Below are positions 7,407 through 15,729 of a stretch of DNA of 64,000 nucleotides, in pieces. The notes under the pieces are model-generated. The model saw only the letters and a list, made by a program, of their open reading frames with translations. It was not told the origin of the DNA and ran no database searches. The translations under genes were made by a program, and so were the position numbers. The stretch is from an uncultured Candidatus Melainabacteria bacterium (GTDB lineage Bacteria; Cyanobacteriota; Vampirovibrionia; Gastranaerophilales; Gastranaerophilaceae). How positions within the stretch are numbered: position 1 is the stretch's first letter; the number at the start of each line of letters is the position of its first letter. Location of the stretch: positions 1 to 64,000 of the forward strand of contig CAKVLH010000002.1 of the NCBI GenBank assembly GCA_934757245.1. The letters are read 5' to 3'.

Positions 7407-8426
7407 ATGAGCGACGAAAATAAAATAGAAGAAAAAGATACTAAAAAATTACCTGTGAAAAAGAGATATTTTTTCACACTTCTAGCAATAGTAGCTGTTA
7501 TTGTCGGCGGTTACTTTTTATATGATACATTAGGTTCTGAATCTACAGATGATGCGTATGTTGAAACAACTACAGTTTCTGTTTCACCAAAAGTTTCAGG
7601 ACAAATTGTAAAAGTTCTTGTAAAAGATAATCAGCCTGTAAAAGCAGGACAAGTTGTTGCGGTTATTGATAAAATCGATTATCAAGTAAAATTAGACCAA
7701 GCAACAGCGGCTTATGAAAAGGCTTTGTTGAATCAACAAAACGCACACGCAAATTTGAGCGCAGCTAATTCTGAAATCGAACTTGCAAAAAAGGATGTTG
7801 AAAGATACGAAAACCTTTATAAAGTCGGTGCTGTATCTAAACAAACTTTAGATAAAGCAAGAACAAATTTAGAGACAAAACAAGCAAAACAAACAACTGC
7901 AGATCAGTCAATTTTCTCTAAAAATCCTGCAAAAAGTGCAAAAGTTGCCGATGCCGATTTGAATGTTTTGAAGGCTCAAAAACGCGCAGCAGAATTGGCT
8001 TTGGAATACACAGACATCAAAGCGCCAATCGACGGTACTGTTTCTAATAAAAAAGTTGAAGTTGGTATGATGGTTCAACCAGGAAGCCCGTTATTTGTAG
8101 TTGTTCCACACGATGTTTGGGTTGTAGCTAACTATAAAGAGACTCAATTAACAAAAATGAAAGAAGGAATGGATGTTGATGTAAAAATTGACGCTTATCC
8201 TGACAAAGTTTTTAAATGTAAAATAGACAGCATTCAAAGAAGTTCAGGTGCGAAAGCAAGTTTGTTCCCTCCTGAAAACGCAGTTGGTTCTTTCGTAAAA
8301 ATCGTACAAAGAATTCCTGTAAAAATCGTGTTTACGAACAAAGAAGATTTACAAGAATACTCTGTAATTCCTGGTATGTCTGTTGTACCTAAGGTTAAAA
8401 TTAGAGAGTATTATAAAGGAAGGTAA
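7407..8426 (+). CDS. EmrA/HlyD-family membrane-fusion protein
   Basis: The 339-residue protein has a short cytoplasmic tail, one membrane helix (about residues 24-44), then STDDAYVE(T)TTVSVSPKVSGQI, the hallmark start of the EmrA lipoyl-like domain. A coiled-coil hairpin spans about 95-180, followed by the second lipoyl half (ALEYTDIKAPIDGTVSNKKVEVGMMVQPG) and beta-barrel. It would connect an inner-membrane pump to the outer-membrane factor encoded at 4940-6340. No MFS pump (EmrB) is nearby, which is unusual. The first octamer of the following repeat includes its stop codon. Confidence 0.9.
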   Translation: MSDENKIEEKDTKKLPVKKRYFFTLLAIVAVIVGGYFLYDTLGSESTDDAYVETTTVSVSPKVSGQIVKVLVKDNQPVKAGQVVAVIDKIDYQVKLDQATAAYEKALLNQQNAHANLSAANSEIELAKKDVERYENLYKVGAVSKQTLDKARTNLETKQAKQTTADQSIFSKNPAKSAKVADADLNVLKAQKRAAELALEYTDIKAPIDGTVSNKKVEVGMMVQPGSPLFVVVPHDVWVVANYKETQLTKMKEGMDVDVKIDAYPDKVFKCKIDSIQRSSGAKASLFPPENAVGSFVKIVQRIPVKIVFTNKEDLQEYSVIPGMSVVPKVKIREYYKGR

Positions 8427-8549
8427 TAAGGGAATAAGGTAATGAGGGAATAAGTGGTTTTAAATTTACCATTTATATATACATTAATTTGCGTGTTTTT
8501 ATTTTAAATTTTCTTATAACTTCTTATTACCTTATTCCCCTATTACCTT
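8422..8549. repeat. Inverted octamer arrays after the membrane-fusion gene
   Basis: The left array 8422-8455 (GGTAATAA, GGGAATAA, GGTAATGA, GGGAATAA) overlaps the preceding TAA stop. The right array 8522-8549 is the reverse complement. The spacer is AT-rich with no gene. Confidence 0.7.
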
Positions 8550-8584
8550 CATAAATTTAAACTATTTCAGTATTACGACTCTGT

Positions 8585-8608
8585 GGCTTTATGATTAATC
8601 ATAAAGCC
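8585..8608 (+). terminator. Probable terminator
   Basis: A 24-bp perfect palindrome (GGCTTTATGATT / AATCATAAAGCC) followed by TTTCATTTT. It lies between the converging membrane-fusion gene and the unknown gene at 8632-9120. Confidence 0.6.
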
Positions 8609-8631
8609 TTTCATTTTGTATCTCAACTACA

Positions 8632-9120
8632 TTATGCCATAATCTCAAACTTATCTGCACGCGTTCTGATTAAAGAAACAGCGGCCTGTGAATTCAAAAA
8701 GTTCAAAGCACCCATAAAACTTTTCTTGTTACTTAAAGCCTCACGCGCCTCTGCCATGTTATTATTAATTTGCATAGCTGTAAGCTGATTATTTATCGTT
8801 CTATTTTGTTGTAGTTTTAATTCGCGTTGCGGAAATCCGATTTGCTCAGCAGGCTCTGCCGGTTCTTCAACAACTTCCGGCTCAATAGAAAGCGGTTTTG
8901 TTTCAGTCTTAACAACAATATCATTATTAGTATTATTATTTTCTATAATTCTAGAAAACGGATTATCTTTGCTTACAAAAGATTCACGAGCCATATCCAT
9001 GACATCAGCTTGAGTATCATCATTAAGAGATTGTGCACGAGCCTGAGCACGCTTAAATATCATCTCTTTTAGAGCTGCTGCTTCATTTTTTCCAACTATT
9101 GAATCAAATTTATAGCTCAT
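8632..9120 (-). CDS. Unknown hydrophilic protein
   Basis: I do not recognise this 162-residue protein (start MSYKFDSIVGKNEAA). The ATG at 9120 follows AGGACA by 7 nt; a longer frame upstream has no ribosome-binding site. The N-terminal third is helical with an ARAQARAQ stretch, the middle is a Glu/Pro-rich linker (VVEEPAEPAEQ), and the C-terminus is Gln/Asn-rich and helical. No signal peptide or membrane helix is seen. The upstream site at 9196-9213 matches the cyanobacterial RpaB box, and a TTTCAGCGTTT word further up also occurs ahead of 39412-40698, so these two genes may be co-regulated. Confidence 0.7.
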   Translation of the reverse strand: MSYKFDSIVGKNEAAALKEMIFKRAQARAQSLNDDTQADVMDMARESFVSKDNPFSRIIENNNTNNDIVVKTETKPLSIEPEVVEEPAEPAEQIGFPQRELKLQQNRTINNQLTAMQINNNMAEAREALSNKKSFMGALNFLNSQAAVSLIRTRADKFEIMA

Positions 9121-9195
9121 TTTCTGTCCTCTTATATATATAAAAACACAATTGTTAAGAAAATTGACAAATTTGTATATAACTCGTATATATTT

Positions 9196-9213
9196 GTTAC
9201 ATAAGTTAACATT
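9196..9213 (+). promoter_or_regulatory. HLR1-like RpaB box upstream of 8632-9120
   Basis: GTTACATA-AG-TTAACATT fits the HLR1 pattern, two (G/T)TTACA(A/T)(A/T) repeats spaced by 2 nt, at 15 of 16 defined positions. It lies 76-93 bp upstream of the minus-strand start codon. Confidence 0.5.
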
Positions 9214-9374
9214 TGGGCTTTTACGCCATTTTTTCGAATATATTTGCATTTCAGCGTTTTTAAGTTAAAAAAATAGGCTGAAATGTGTAAATTTATTGAC
9301 ATTACCATTTGTGTTTTTTTGATTTTTATAGTACAATAATATTGCTATTTATATTTCGGCTAGTGTAAAATCTT

Positions 9375-9493
9375 AACAGGAAGGATATAACCGACCTGTT
9401 TTCTTTTGCCCCTTACGGTTTTACGGATAGACAAAATTAGATTACCCTTCACCAATAATCCGACATGGTAATTTTATTTTTTACCTGATTTTT
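9375..9493 (+). promoter_or_regulatory. Possible structured leader/attenuator of the sigma-factor operon
   Basis: AACAGG (9375-9380) can pair with CCTGTT (9395-9400). ATTACC (9441-9446) can pair with GGTAAT (9467-9472), and the latter is followed by a TTTATTTTTTA tract, which has the form of an intrinsic terminator 26 nt before the gene. No riboswitch class is recognised. The rest of 9214-9518 shows no gene; TTTGTG-18-TACAAT at 9308-9337 is a possible promoter. Confidence 0.35.
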
Positions 9494-9518
9494 TATCATG
9501 ACATCAAAGGATTGTTGT

Positions 9519-10088
9519 ATGTCAAAAACAAGTTACAAAAAGAGGGATATAAATACGTTAATAATTGCAGTTCAGTCGGGAGATAACAAGGCGTTAGAGG
9601 AACTAATAAAAAGAGTGCAAAAATCTATTTTTACGATGTTTAGTTACCTTACGGATAAAAGGCAAGATATCGCGGATTTAACCCAAGAAACTTTGTTGAA
9701 AATGGCACGCAATATTCCAAACTTAAAAGAACCTAAACTCTTTAAGGCATGGCTAAATCAAATTGCAACAAATGTTTTTTACGATTATATAAAAAAACAA
9801 ACTAAAGAAAAGAATATAGAATTTAACAATGACAAGATTTTAGAAATAAAAGATAAAATCGGATGCGAACCCGGTGAAAAATGTTTATTTTCAGAAATGG
9901 AGAAGCTCATCAGGCTTGCCATGCTTAGTTTACCTGAAAATTTGCGAATAGTGATTGTATTAAGAGAATACGAAGGACTGAGCTACGAAGATATCTCAAG
10001 GATTACAAACACAACGCTCGGAACGGTAAAATCGAGAATTTCGCGTGCCAGATTAAGATTACAAGATGAACTGAAAGAATTTATTTAG
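9519..10088 (+). CDS. ECF-type RNA polymerase sigma factor
   Basis: The 189-residue protein has sigma region 2 (about residues 20-90, with YLTDKRQDIADLTQETLLKMARNI and FKAWLNQIATNVFYDYIKK) and region 4 (about 125-185, LPENLRIVIVLREYEGLSYEDISRITNTTLGTVKSRISRARLRLQDEL). Regions 1 and 3 are absent, as expected for ECF sigmas. The ATG at 9519 follows AAAGGA by 7 nt, better than the in-frame ATG at 9498. The gene is followed after 12 bp by its likely anti-sigma factor. The signal is unknown. Confidence 0.92.
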   Translation: MSKTSYKKRDINTLIIAVQSGDNKALEELIKRVQKSIFTMFSYLTDKRQDIADLTQETLLKMARNIPNLKEPKLFKAWLNQIATNVFYDYIKKQTKEKNIEFNNDKILEIKDKIGCEPGEKCLFSEMEKLIRLAMLSLPENLRIVIVLREYEGLSYEDISRITNTTLGTVKSRISRARLRLQDELKEFI

Positions 10089-10100
10089 GAGGATATTATT

Positions 10101-10640
10101 ATGGAAATAACTTGTGCACAAATGGATGTGTTAATTTCGTTTTATATAGAAGGTGATTTGAGCAAAACGCTAAAAGCCAAGGTAGAAGAACATCTTAAAA
10201 AATGTTCGGTTTGTCGTGCAAAATATGACATCATAAAAACTATGTTGCAAGACTTGAAAGAAAGTTTGGATGAAAATGAACCTGAAGTCGTAACCAGTGC
10301 TACAAACAGCCAATATCGCCTGTTTCAGAATAATCTTTCAGCATATATAGATAACGAACTTCCGCCGGAAGAAAATATTAAGATAAAAAAATTTACTATA
10401 AATAATAAAAAAGCACGCAAAGAGCTTGAAAATACTTATAATATAAGAAAACTTATGAACGATTCTTTTCATAAGACTAAATCAGAATTTCGCCAAGATT
10501 TTTCTAAAAATGTGATGAAACAACTTGATTTGAATAATGAAGCGAATTTGAATTTTCATCCTGTACTTAAAGTCGCAATAGCTTTTGTTGCAACGGTTTT
10601 AATTCTTTCTGCGATAATTGTGTTTTCTCTGACGCTATAA
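10101..10640 (+). CDS. Zinc-finger anti-sigma factor with membrane anchor
   Basis: The 179-residue protein begins with a ZAS-type domain: CAQMDVLISFYIEGDLS...EEHLKKCSVC, containing the H-x3-C-x2-C ligand set. A second short segment, FQNNLSAYIDNELPPEENIKIKKFTINNKKARKEL, resembles a repeat of the same fold without the cysteines. A single membrane helix ends the protein (about 156-178, KVAIAFVATVLILSAIIVFSLTL). This is the standard layout of an inner-membrane anti-sigma factor holding the ECF sigma factor encoded just upstream. AGGAGG lies 8 nt before the ATG. Confidence 0.88.
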   Translation: MEITCAQMDVLISFYIEGDLSKTLKAKVEEHLKKCSVCRAKYDIIKTMLQDLKESLDENEPEVVTSATNSQYRLFQNNLSAYIDNELPPEENIKIKKFTINNKKARKELENTYNIRKLMNDSFHKTKSEFRQDFSKNVMKQLDLNNEANLNFHPVLKVAIAFVATVLILSAIIVFSLTL

Positions 10641-10700
10641 TGATTATTATATCAAAGTAGATTGGAGTTTCACCCCAACATTACCCAACATTACAAATTA

Positions 10701-10850
10701 AGTAGGTAGAGTGGGAAAAGCGTAAGCGGTTCCCACCTTTTTAAATATAGTATTAAGCATTTTTTATTGTCAGCTTAGCAAAGCCGACCTACTGACTCCA
10801 CGAATAAAATAAGCCCCCTCCCTAGCCCTCCCCTAAAGGAGAGGGAATCA
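10701..10850. repeat. AGTAGGT-bounded repeat and CCCTCTCC-type hairpin
   Basis: AGTAGGT (10701) and ACCTACT (10787-10793) bound a unit with a GTGGGAA...TTCCCAC hairpin. At 10812-10850 follows CCCTCCCTAGCCCTCCCCTAAAGG, a variant of the CACCTCACCC hairpin. No gene is seen here. Confidence 0.55.
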
Positions 10851-10870
10851 CCAGCACTTGTACAAAAACG

Positions 10871-11050
10871 TTAAATTACATCAAATTTTTTAATTATCTT
10901 TTTCATTTTACATGATATTATTTCTAAACAATTACTAATGTCAGAAAATAATACTTTATCGTTTTCATTATCAATTGCTTTTTGTAATATAACCATACAA
11001 CTCAAAATTTCTTCAAATTCTAATCTTAAATCAATCAAATCGAATTCCAT
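10871..11050 (-). CDS. Small unknown protein divergent from an HTH regulator
   Basis: A 59-residue frame (start MEFDLIDLRLEFEEIL) with an excellent AAGGAG 6 nt before its ATG. It is predicted largely helical, acidic at the N-terminus and basic at the C-terminus (CKMKKIIKKFDVI), with three cysteines. It is not recognised. It faces away from the Xre-like gene at 11158, and a 20-bp perfect palindrome lies between them, so the two probably form one autoregulated module, as in toxin-antitoxin or restriction-controller pairs. No toxin fold can be claimed. Confidence 0.6.
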   Translation of the reverse strand: MEFDLIDLRLEFEEILSCMVILQKAIDNENDKVLFSDISNCLEIISCKMKKIIKKFDVI

Positions 11051-11084
11051 AATATCTCCTTATAAAAGTAATACTATTATAATA

Positions 11085-11104
11085 AAGAGAACTATAGTTC
11101 TCTT
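11085..11104. promoter_or_regulatory. 20-bp palindromic operator between divergent small genes
   Basis: AAGAGAACTATAGTTCTCTT is a perfect palindrome. TATTATA on its right and TATAAT on its left (read on the minus strand) could be the -10 elements of two divergent promoters. An Xre-type dimer bound here would cover both. Confidence 0.6.
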
Positions 11105-11157
11105 ATTATATACTATCATGGATATGTTTTAGTTATCATATCTTTTATGATTTTTCT

Positions 11158-11370
11158 ATGGATAAAAGTGAAATTATCAAACGAGTTGCAGAAACAATAA
11201 GAATTGAACGCTTGAGAAAAAGATTCAGCCAAGAAAAATTAGCAGAAATAGTTGGAATTTCGACAAAATATTTGAATTCTATCGAGAATGAAAAAGTAAA
11301 TCCAAGCATCACAATCGTTGTTCAACTTTGTAACGCATTAGAAATTGATTTAGGAAAATTGATAAATTAA
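11158..11370 (+). CDS. Xre/Cro-type helix-turn-helix regulator
   Basis: A 70-residue protein that is entirely one HTH_3 domain: RIERLRKRFSQEKLAEIVGISTKYLNSIENEKVNPSITIVVQLCNALEIDL. The recognition helix is near residues 33-46. Size and sequence resemble restriction-modification controller (C) proteins and small phage repressors. No Shine-Dalgarno sequence precedes the ATG. The upstream palindrome and the divergent small gene suggest it controls both. No restriction genes are nearby. Confidence 0.85.
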   Translation: MDKSEIIKRVAETIRIERLRKRFSQEKLAEIVGISTKYLNSIENEKVNPSITIVVQLCNALEIDLGKLIN

Positions 11371-11419
11371 AATCACAGATTATTTCTCCCAACTTGCTAC
11401 AATTTCTCAAAATTATTCG

Positions 11420-12884
<1,465 letters not shown>

Positions 12885-12894
12885 AAAGGATGGA

Positions 12895-13018
12895 GTGAAT
12901 AAGTGAATAGGTGAATAAGTGAATAAGTTCATTTTAGATATTTTTAATGTTTAACGCGTTTATTCTTGAATACATTTAATACGAACTTATTCACTTATTC
13001 ACTTATTCACCTATTCAC
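12895..13018. repeat. Long inverted GTGAATAA octamer arrays between beta and epsilon genes
   Basis: The left array 12895-12930 (four octamers plus GTTC) pairs with the right array 12983-13018 along 36 bases with two A/G differences. In the mRNA this would be a long stem with a roughly 50-nt loop, starting 10 nt after the beta stop codon and ending 33 nt before the epsilon start. Confidence 0.85.
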
Positions 13019-13051
13019 TTGACCTTTCCTCATAAAAACGAAAGGTTTACA

Positions 13052-13444
13052 ATGAACTTAAAAATAATTACTCACGAACGAATAGTTTTTGAAGGCGAGA
13101 TTGATGAACTCGTGCTTCAAACTACAGGTGGACAAATCGGTATTTTGAAAGACCACGTTCCACTTACAACCGCACTTGATATCGGTGTTACGAAAGCAAA
13201 AATTGGCGAAAAATACAAATATTTTGCAACAATGGGCGGAATTTTCCAATTTAAAGACAATGTTGCAACAATTTTGACTGATGTTTGCGAAGACGGTTGT
13301 GATATCGATGTAACTCGTGCAAATGATGCGAAACATAGAGCAGAAGCTCGTTTGGCTGATAATGATGCGAAAATCGATGCAGAACGCGCTCAAGCAGCAT
13401 TAGCTCGTTCACTTGCAAGACTTAAAGCTGCTTTGAACAAATAA
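13052..13444 (+). CDS. atpC: F1Fo ATP synthase subunit epsilon
   Basis: The 130-residue protein has the N-terminal beta-sandwich (MNLKIITHERIVFEGEIDELVLQTTGGQIGILKDHVPLTTALDIG) and a C-terminal two-helix region rich in Ala, Arg and Glu (RANDAKHRAEARL..AERAQAALARSLARLKAAL). It is the central-stalk subunit that regulates ATP hydrolysis. The ATG at 13052 follows AAAGG; an in-frame TTG at 13019 lies inside the repeat and is not used. It is probably cotranscribed with beta but separated by a 167-bp spacer containing a strong hairpin. Confidence 0.93.
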   Translation: MNLKIITHERIVFEGEIDELVLQTTGGQIGILKDHVPLTTALDIGVTKAKIGEKYKYFATMGGIFQFKDNVATILTDVCEDGCDIDVTRANDAKHRAEARLADNDAKIDAERAQAALARSLARLKAALNK

Positions 13445-13473
13445 TTAAATACGTCAAACTTAACTTACTATAC

Positions 13474-13502
13474 AAAAAATGCGCTCAATGAGCGCATTTT
13501 TT
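13474..13502 (+). terminator. Terminator after atpC
   Basis: AAAAAATGCGCTC / GAGCGCATTTTTT, a 13-bp stem with a 3-base loop and a T run. Confidence 0.85.
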
Positions 13503-13633
13503 AATTTTATTACTATTTTAATCCCTATTTTATAATTGTTAATTTTTGGTTAAAAAATAAAGTTTTTCGAAATAATAGAGTAATAATATAAGTGTTGAAA
13601 GTAATAGGTCATAAATATGAAAGGAGAATGATT

Positions 13634-14095
13634 ATGAAATTCTTAATTAAAAAATCACCAGATGGATTTATTAAATCAGTTAATGACGAAATTAGTTCAA
13701 TATTAAATAGAAACTTTGATAGCTTCTTCCCAGAGTACATTTACAATGAGGCTGAGGAAGCAGACAAGTTTGCTATGCCGGTAGAATTACACGAGAAAGA
13801 AAAAGAATATAACGTAAGAGCAGAACTTCCGGGCGTTAAGAAAGAAGATTTGGATATCGATATAGATAAAAACCATATCACAATTAACGCTAAGAAAGAA
13901 GAAGAAAAGAAAGAAGACACTAAAGGTTTCAGAAAATCTGAATTCAGATATGGTGAATTTTCTAGAACAGTTTACTTCCCTCAAGAAATTGATGTTGAAA
14001 AAACTTCTGCAAAACTTGAACATGGTATTTTGGAAATTGAAGCTCCGAAACTAGCAGCAGAAAAAGGTAATATTAAGAAATTAACTGTTCACTAA
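13634..14095 (+). CDS. Small heat-shock protein, Hsp20/alpha-crystallin family
   Basis: The 153-residue protein has an alpha-crystallin domain at about residues 45-145: P(V)ELHEKEKEYNVRAELPGVKKEDLDIDIDKNHITINAKK, the charged EEEKKED loop, FRKSEFRYGEFSRTVYFPQEID and the closing KLEHGILEIEAPK. The C-terminal I-x-I anchor is weak (IKKLTVH). It is an ATP-independent holdase that keeps unfolding proteins soluble. The ATG at 13634 follows AAGGAG by 7 nt; upstream starts lack a site. It is a single-gene unit with its own terminator. Confidence 0.93.
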   Translation: MKFLIKKSPDGFIKSVNDEISSILNRNFDSFFPEYIYNEAEEADKFAMPVELHEKEKEYNVRAELPGVKKEDLDIDIDKNHITINAKKEEEKKEDTKGFRKSEFRYGEFSRTVYFPQEIDVEKTSAKLEHGILEIEAPKLAAEKGNIKKLTVH

Positions 14096-14124
14096 TTTTG
14101 AACTCGAATATAAAAGTTGTAATG

Positions 14125-14152
14125 GAGGCGGAACGCTAAAGCGTTCCGCCTC
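14125..14152 (+). terminator. Terminator after hsp20
   Basis: GAGGCGGAACGCT / AGCGTTCCGCCTC, a 13-bp stem with a 2-base loop followed by TTT. Confidence 0.8.
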
Positions 14153-14259
14153 TTTGGTATACAAAATCACCCAACCGGCTAAGCACAAATTGCTGAGTTG
14201 TCTAATATCTATCGTCTAATATTTTTTGTTTAATTTCATTATAAAGAAAGGAAACAAAA

Positions 14260-14436
14260 ATGATAAAACCAGTAAGTATTTTTCCAAAATTCACTCCTAT
14301 TAAAGACGCAGAAAAAATTACCTTAAAGAAGTGTGAACAAAAAAATTTTTTAAGATTTGATTTTCCGATAAAATTTGATGAATTTATCAAATCTGCTGAA
14401 AAGGAAAAATCAAATATTCCGGAAATTTTTTATTAA
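14260..14436 (+). CDS. Small unknown protein (58 aa)
   Basis: A 58-codon frame starting MIKPVSIFPKFTPIKD, with AAAGGA 7 nt upstream of the ATG and a terminator-like hairpin 33 bp after the stop. It is basic and aromatic (FLRFDFPIKFDEFIKSAEKEK). No homologue is recognised. The clean ribosome-binding site plus terminator supports a real short gene. The opposite strand has a longer frame but no start signals. Confidence 0.55.
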   Translation: MIKPVSIFPKFTPIKDAEKITLKKCEQKNFLRFDFPIKFDEFIKSAEKEKSNIPEIFY

Positions 14437-14469
14437 GTTGATAGTGATTCGCATGTACACAAAACCATA

Positions 14470-14500
14470 CACCGGCACAAAAAATTTTGTGTCGGTTTTT
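14470..14500 (+). terminator. Terminator of the 58-aa gene
   Basis: ACCGGCACAAAA / TTTTGTGTCGGT (one G-U pair) followed by TTTTTATTT. Confidence 0.75.
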
Positions 14501-14521
14501 ATTTAGTTTTTGTATAAATAA

Positions 14522-14550
14522 TTGATATATTCACCAAACTATGATAAGAT
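14522..14550 (+). promoter_or_regulatory. Promoter of a short hydrophobic-peptide transcript
   Basis: TTGATA, a 17-bp spacer and TAAGAT. It would give a leader of about 75 nt to the ATG at 14632. Confidence 0.55.
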
Positions 14551-14631
14551 TAAATTCTGAACATTTAAAAATGGAATACAGGCTAAAGATTTTAACACAT
14601 TTTTGACTATCAACATGGAAAGGAGGTCATA

Positions 14632-14703
14632 ATGCTTGTTGAAGTCAATGCACGAGAATTAGTATTATTGATAATACTAATTCTCACAATCAAAACCCAT
14701 TAG
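14632..14703 (+). CDS. 23-residue hydrophobic peptide with a perfect ribosome-binding site
   Basis: AAAGGAGGT, the full anti-Shine-Dalgarno complement, lies 4 nt before an ATG opening MLVEVNARELVLLIILILTIKTH. A charged start leads into a roughly 11-residue aliphatic run. The codons for this run lie in a perfect 14-bp hairpin (14656-14687, GAGAATTAGTATTA / TAATACTAATTCTC). A promoter-like pair precedes it and a terminator follows. The form recalls type I toxins or holin-like peptides, but a regulatory upstream peptide for chbG or a non-coding RNA is also possible. Confidence 0.4.
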   Translation: MLVEVNARELVLLIILILTIKTH

Positions 14704-14710
14704 CGGGTTA

Positions 14711-14737
14711 GGTAAGGGTACTAGCATTACCCTTGCC
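14711..14737 (+). terminator. Terminator of the short-peptide transcript
   Basis: GGTAAGGGTA / TACCCTTGCC (one G-U pair) with a 7-base loop, followed by TGTATTCTTATTTT. The rest of 14738-14871 is AT-rich with no gene. Confidence 0.65.
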
Positions 14738-14871
14738 TGTATTCTTATTTTAACCTATTTTTAATATTTTTCAAGTACAATATAAAAGTAAGTGTTATTT
14801 AAATAACATCAAATTTAGAAAAACTTTAAAACTTGATTTTACCCGAACAAGCGGGTATCAAAAGGAAAATT

Positions 14872-15729
14872 ATGAAAAAATTTATACTTAACGCAGACGA
14901 TTTTGGAATGAGCACAGCCTATAATAGAGCTGTTTTAGAAGGTTATGAATATGGTATTCTAAAAAGTGCAAGTCTTACTGCAAACGGCGAAGCTTTTGAA
15001 GAAGCTTGCACAAAAGTAATTCCTCCATGTCCGGATTTAGGCGTTGGAATTCACTTAAATATAATTGAAGGGAAATCACTCTGCGCAGATTTAGACCAAC
15101 TTACAGACGATGAAGGTAATTTCAATAACTCATTTGGCGAATTACTTTTAAAATCACTTAATCAAAAAAATACTGCTTTTATTGAACAAATAGAAAAAGA
15201 ATTTCGCGCGCAAATAGAAAAAGTTATTAATCGTACGCAAGTTACTCATATTGATTCTCACGTTCATACACATTCGATTCCAAAGATTTTTGAATTAACG
15301 GCGAAGCTCGCTAAAGAATACGGAATTAAACAGATTAGAACCCAATTTGAAAAGCCTTATTTGATGCCGGATATAAGTAGAATTATTAATCGTAAATATC
15401 CGATTAATTTGATAAAAGTTGCATTACTTGAATTCTTTACTTTAATTAATGAAAAAACTGTTTTAAAATATGGCTTAACCACAAATGATTATTTGCTTGG
15501 TGTTTCTTTCACTTCTATGATGAACAGCCTTGCAATTTCTTATGGATTAATGGCTATCAAATACGATAAAGTTGTTGCAGAGGCGCTTATTCACCCTTGC
15601 AGGTACGAAGACGGCACAATTGATAACCATTTTGAGGAATTTCAAATTACAAGAAATAAAAAACTTAAAGAAAAAATCGAACAATTGGGCTTTAAAATAA
15701 CAAATTATGCTGACAAAGAACAAGATTAA
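14872..15729 (+). CDS. ChbG/HpnK (YdjC) family carbohydrate deacetylase
   Basis: The 285-residue protein has the family signature FILNADDFGMS at residues 4-14, where the Asp pair binds metal, and THIDSHVHTH (metal His near 126 and 130-134). HPCRYEDG lies near the C-terminus. Members remove N-acetyl groups from chitobiose-type sugars or hopanoid glucosamine. The substrate here is unknown. The ATG at 14872 follows AAAGGA and matches the family start; an upstream frame extension has no ribosome-binding site. It overlaps the next gene by 23 bp, so the two are probably translationally coupled. Confidence 0.85.
   Translation: MKKFILNADDFGMSTAYNRAVLEGYEYGILKSASLTANGEAFEEACTKVIPPCPDLGVGIHLNIIEGKSLCADLDQLTDDEGNFNNSFGELLLKSLNQKNTAFIEQIEKEFRAQIEKVINRTQVTHIDSHVHTHSIPKIFELTAKLAKEYGIKQIRTQFEKPYLMPDISRIINRKYPINLIKVALLEFFTLINEKTVLKYGLTTNDYLLGVSFTSMMNSLAISYGLMAIKYDKVVAEALIHPCRYEDGTIDNHFEEFQITRNKKLKEKIEQLGFKITNYADKEQD

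Noticed and set aside
10938..11132. 64-codon plus-strand frame
   Set aside because: It overlaps the minus-strand 59-aa gene that has a strong ribosome-binding site; its composition is that of an antisense shadow.
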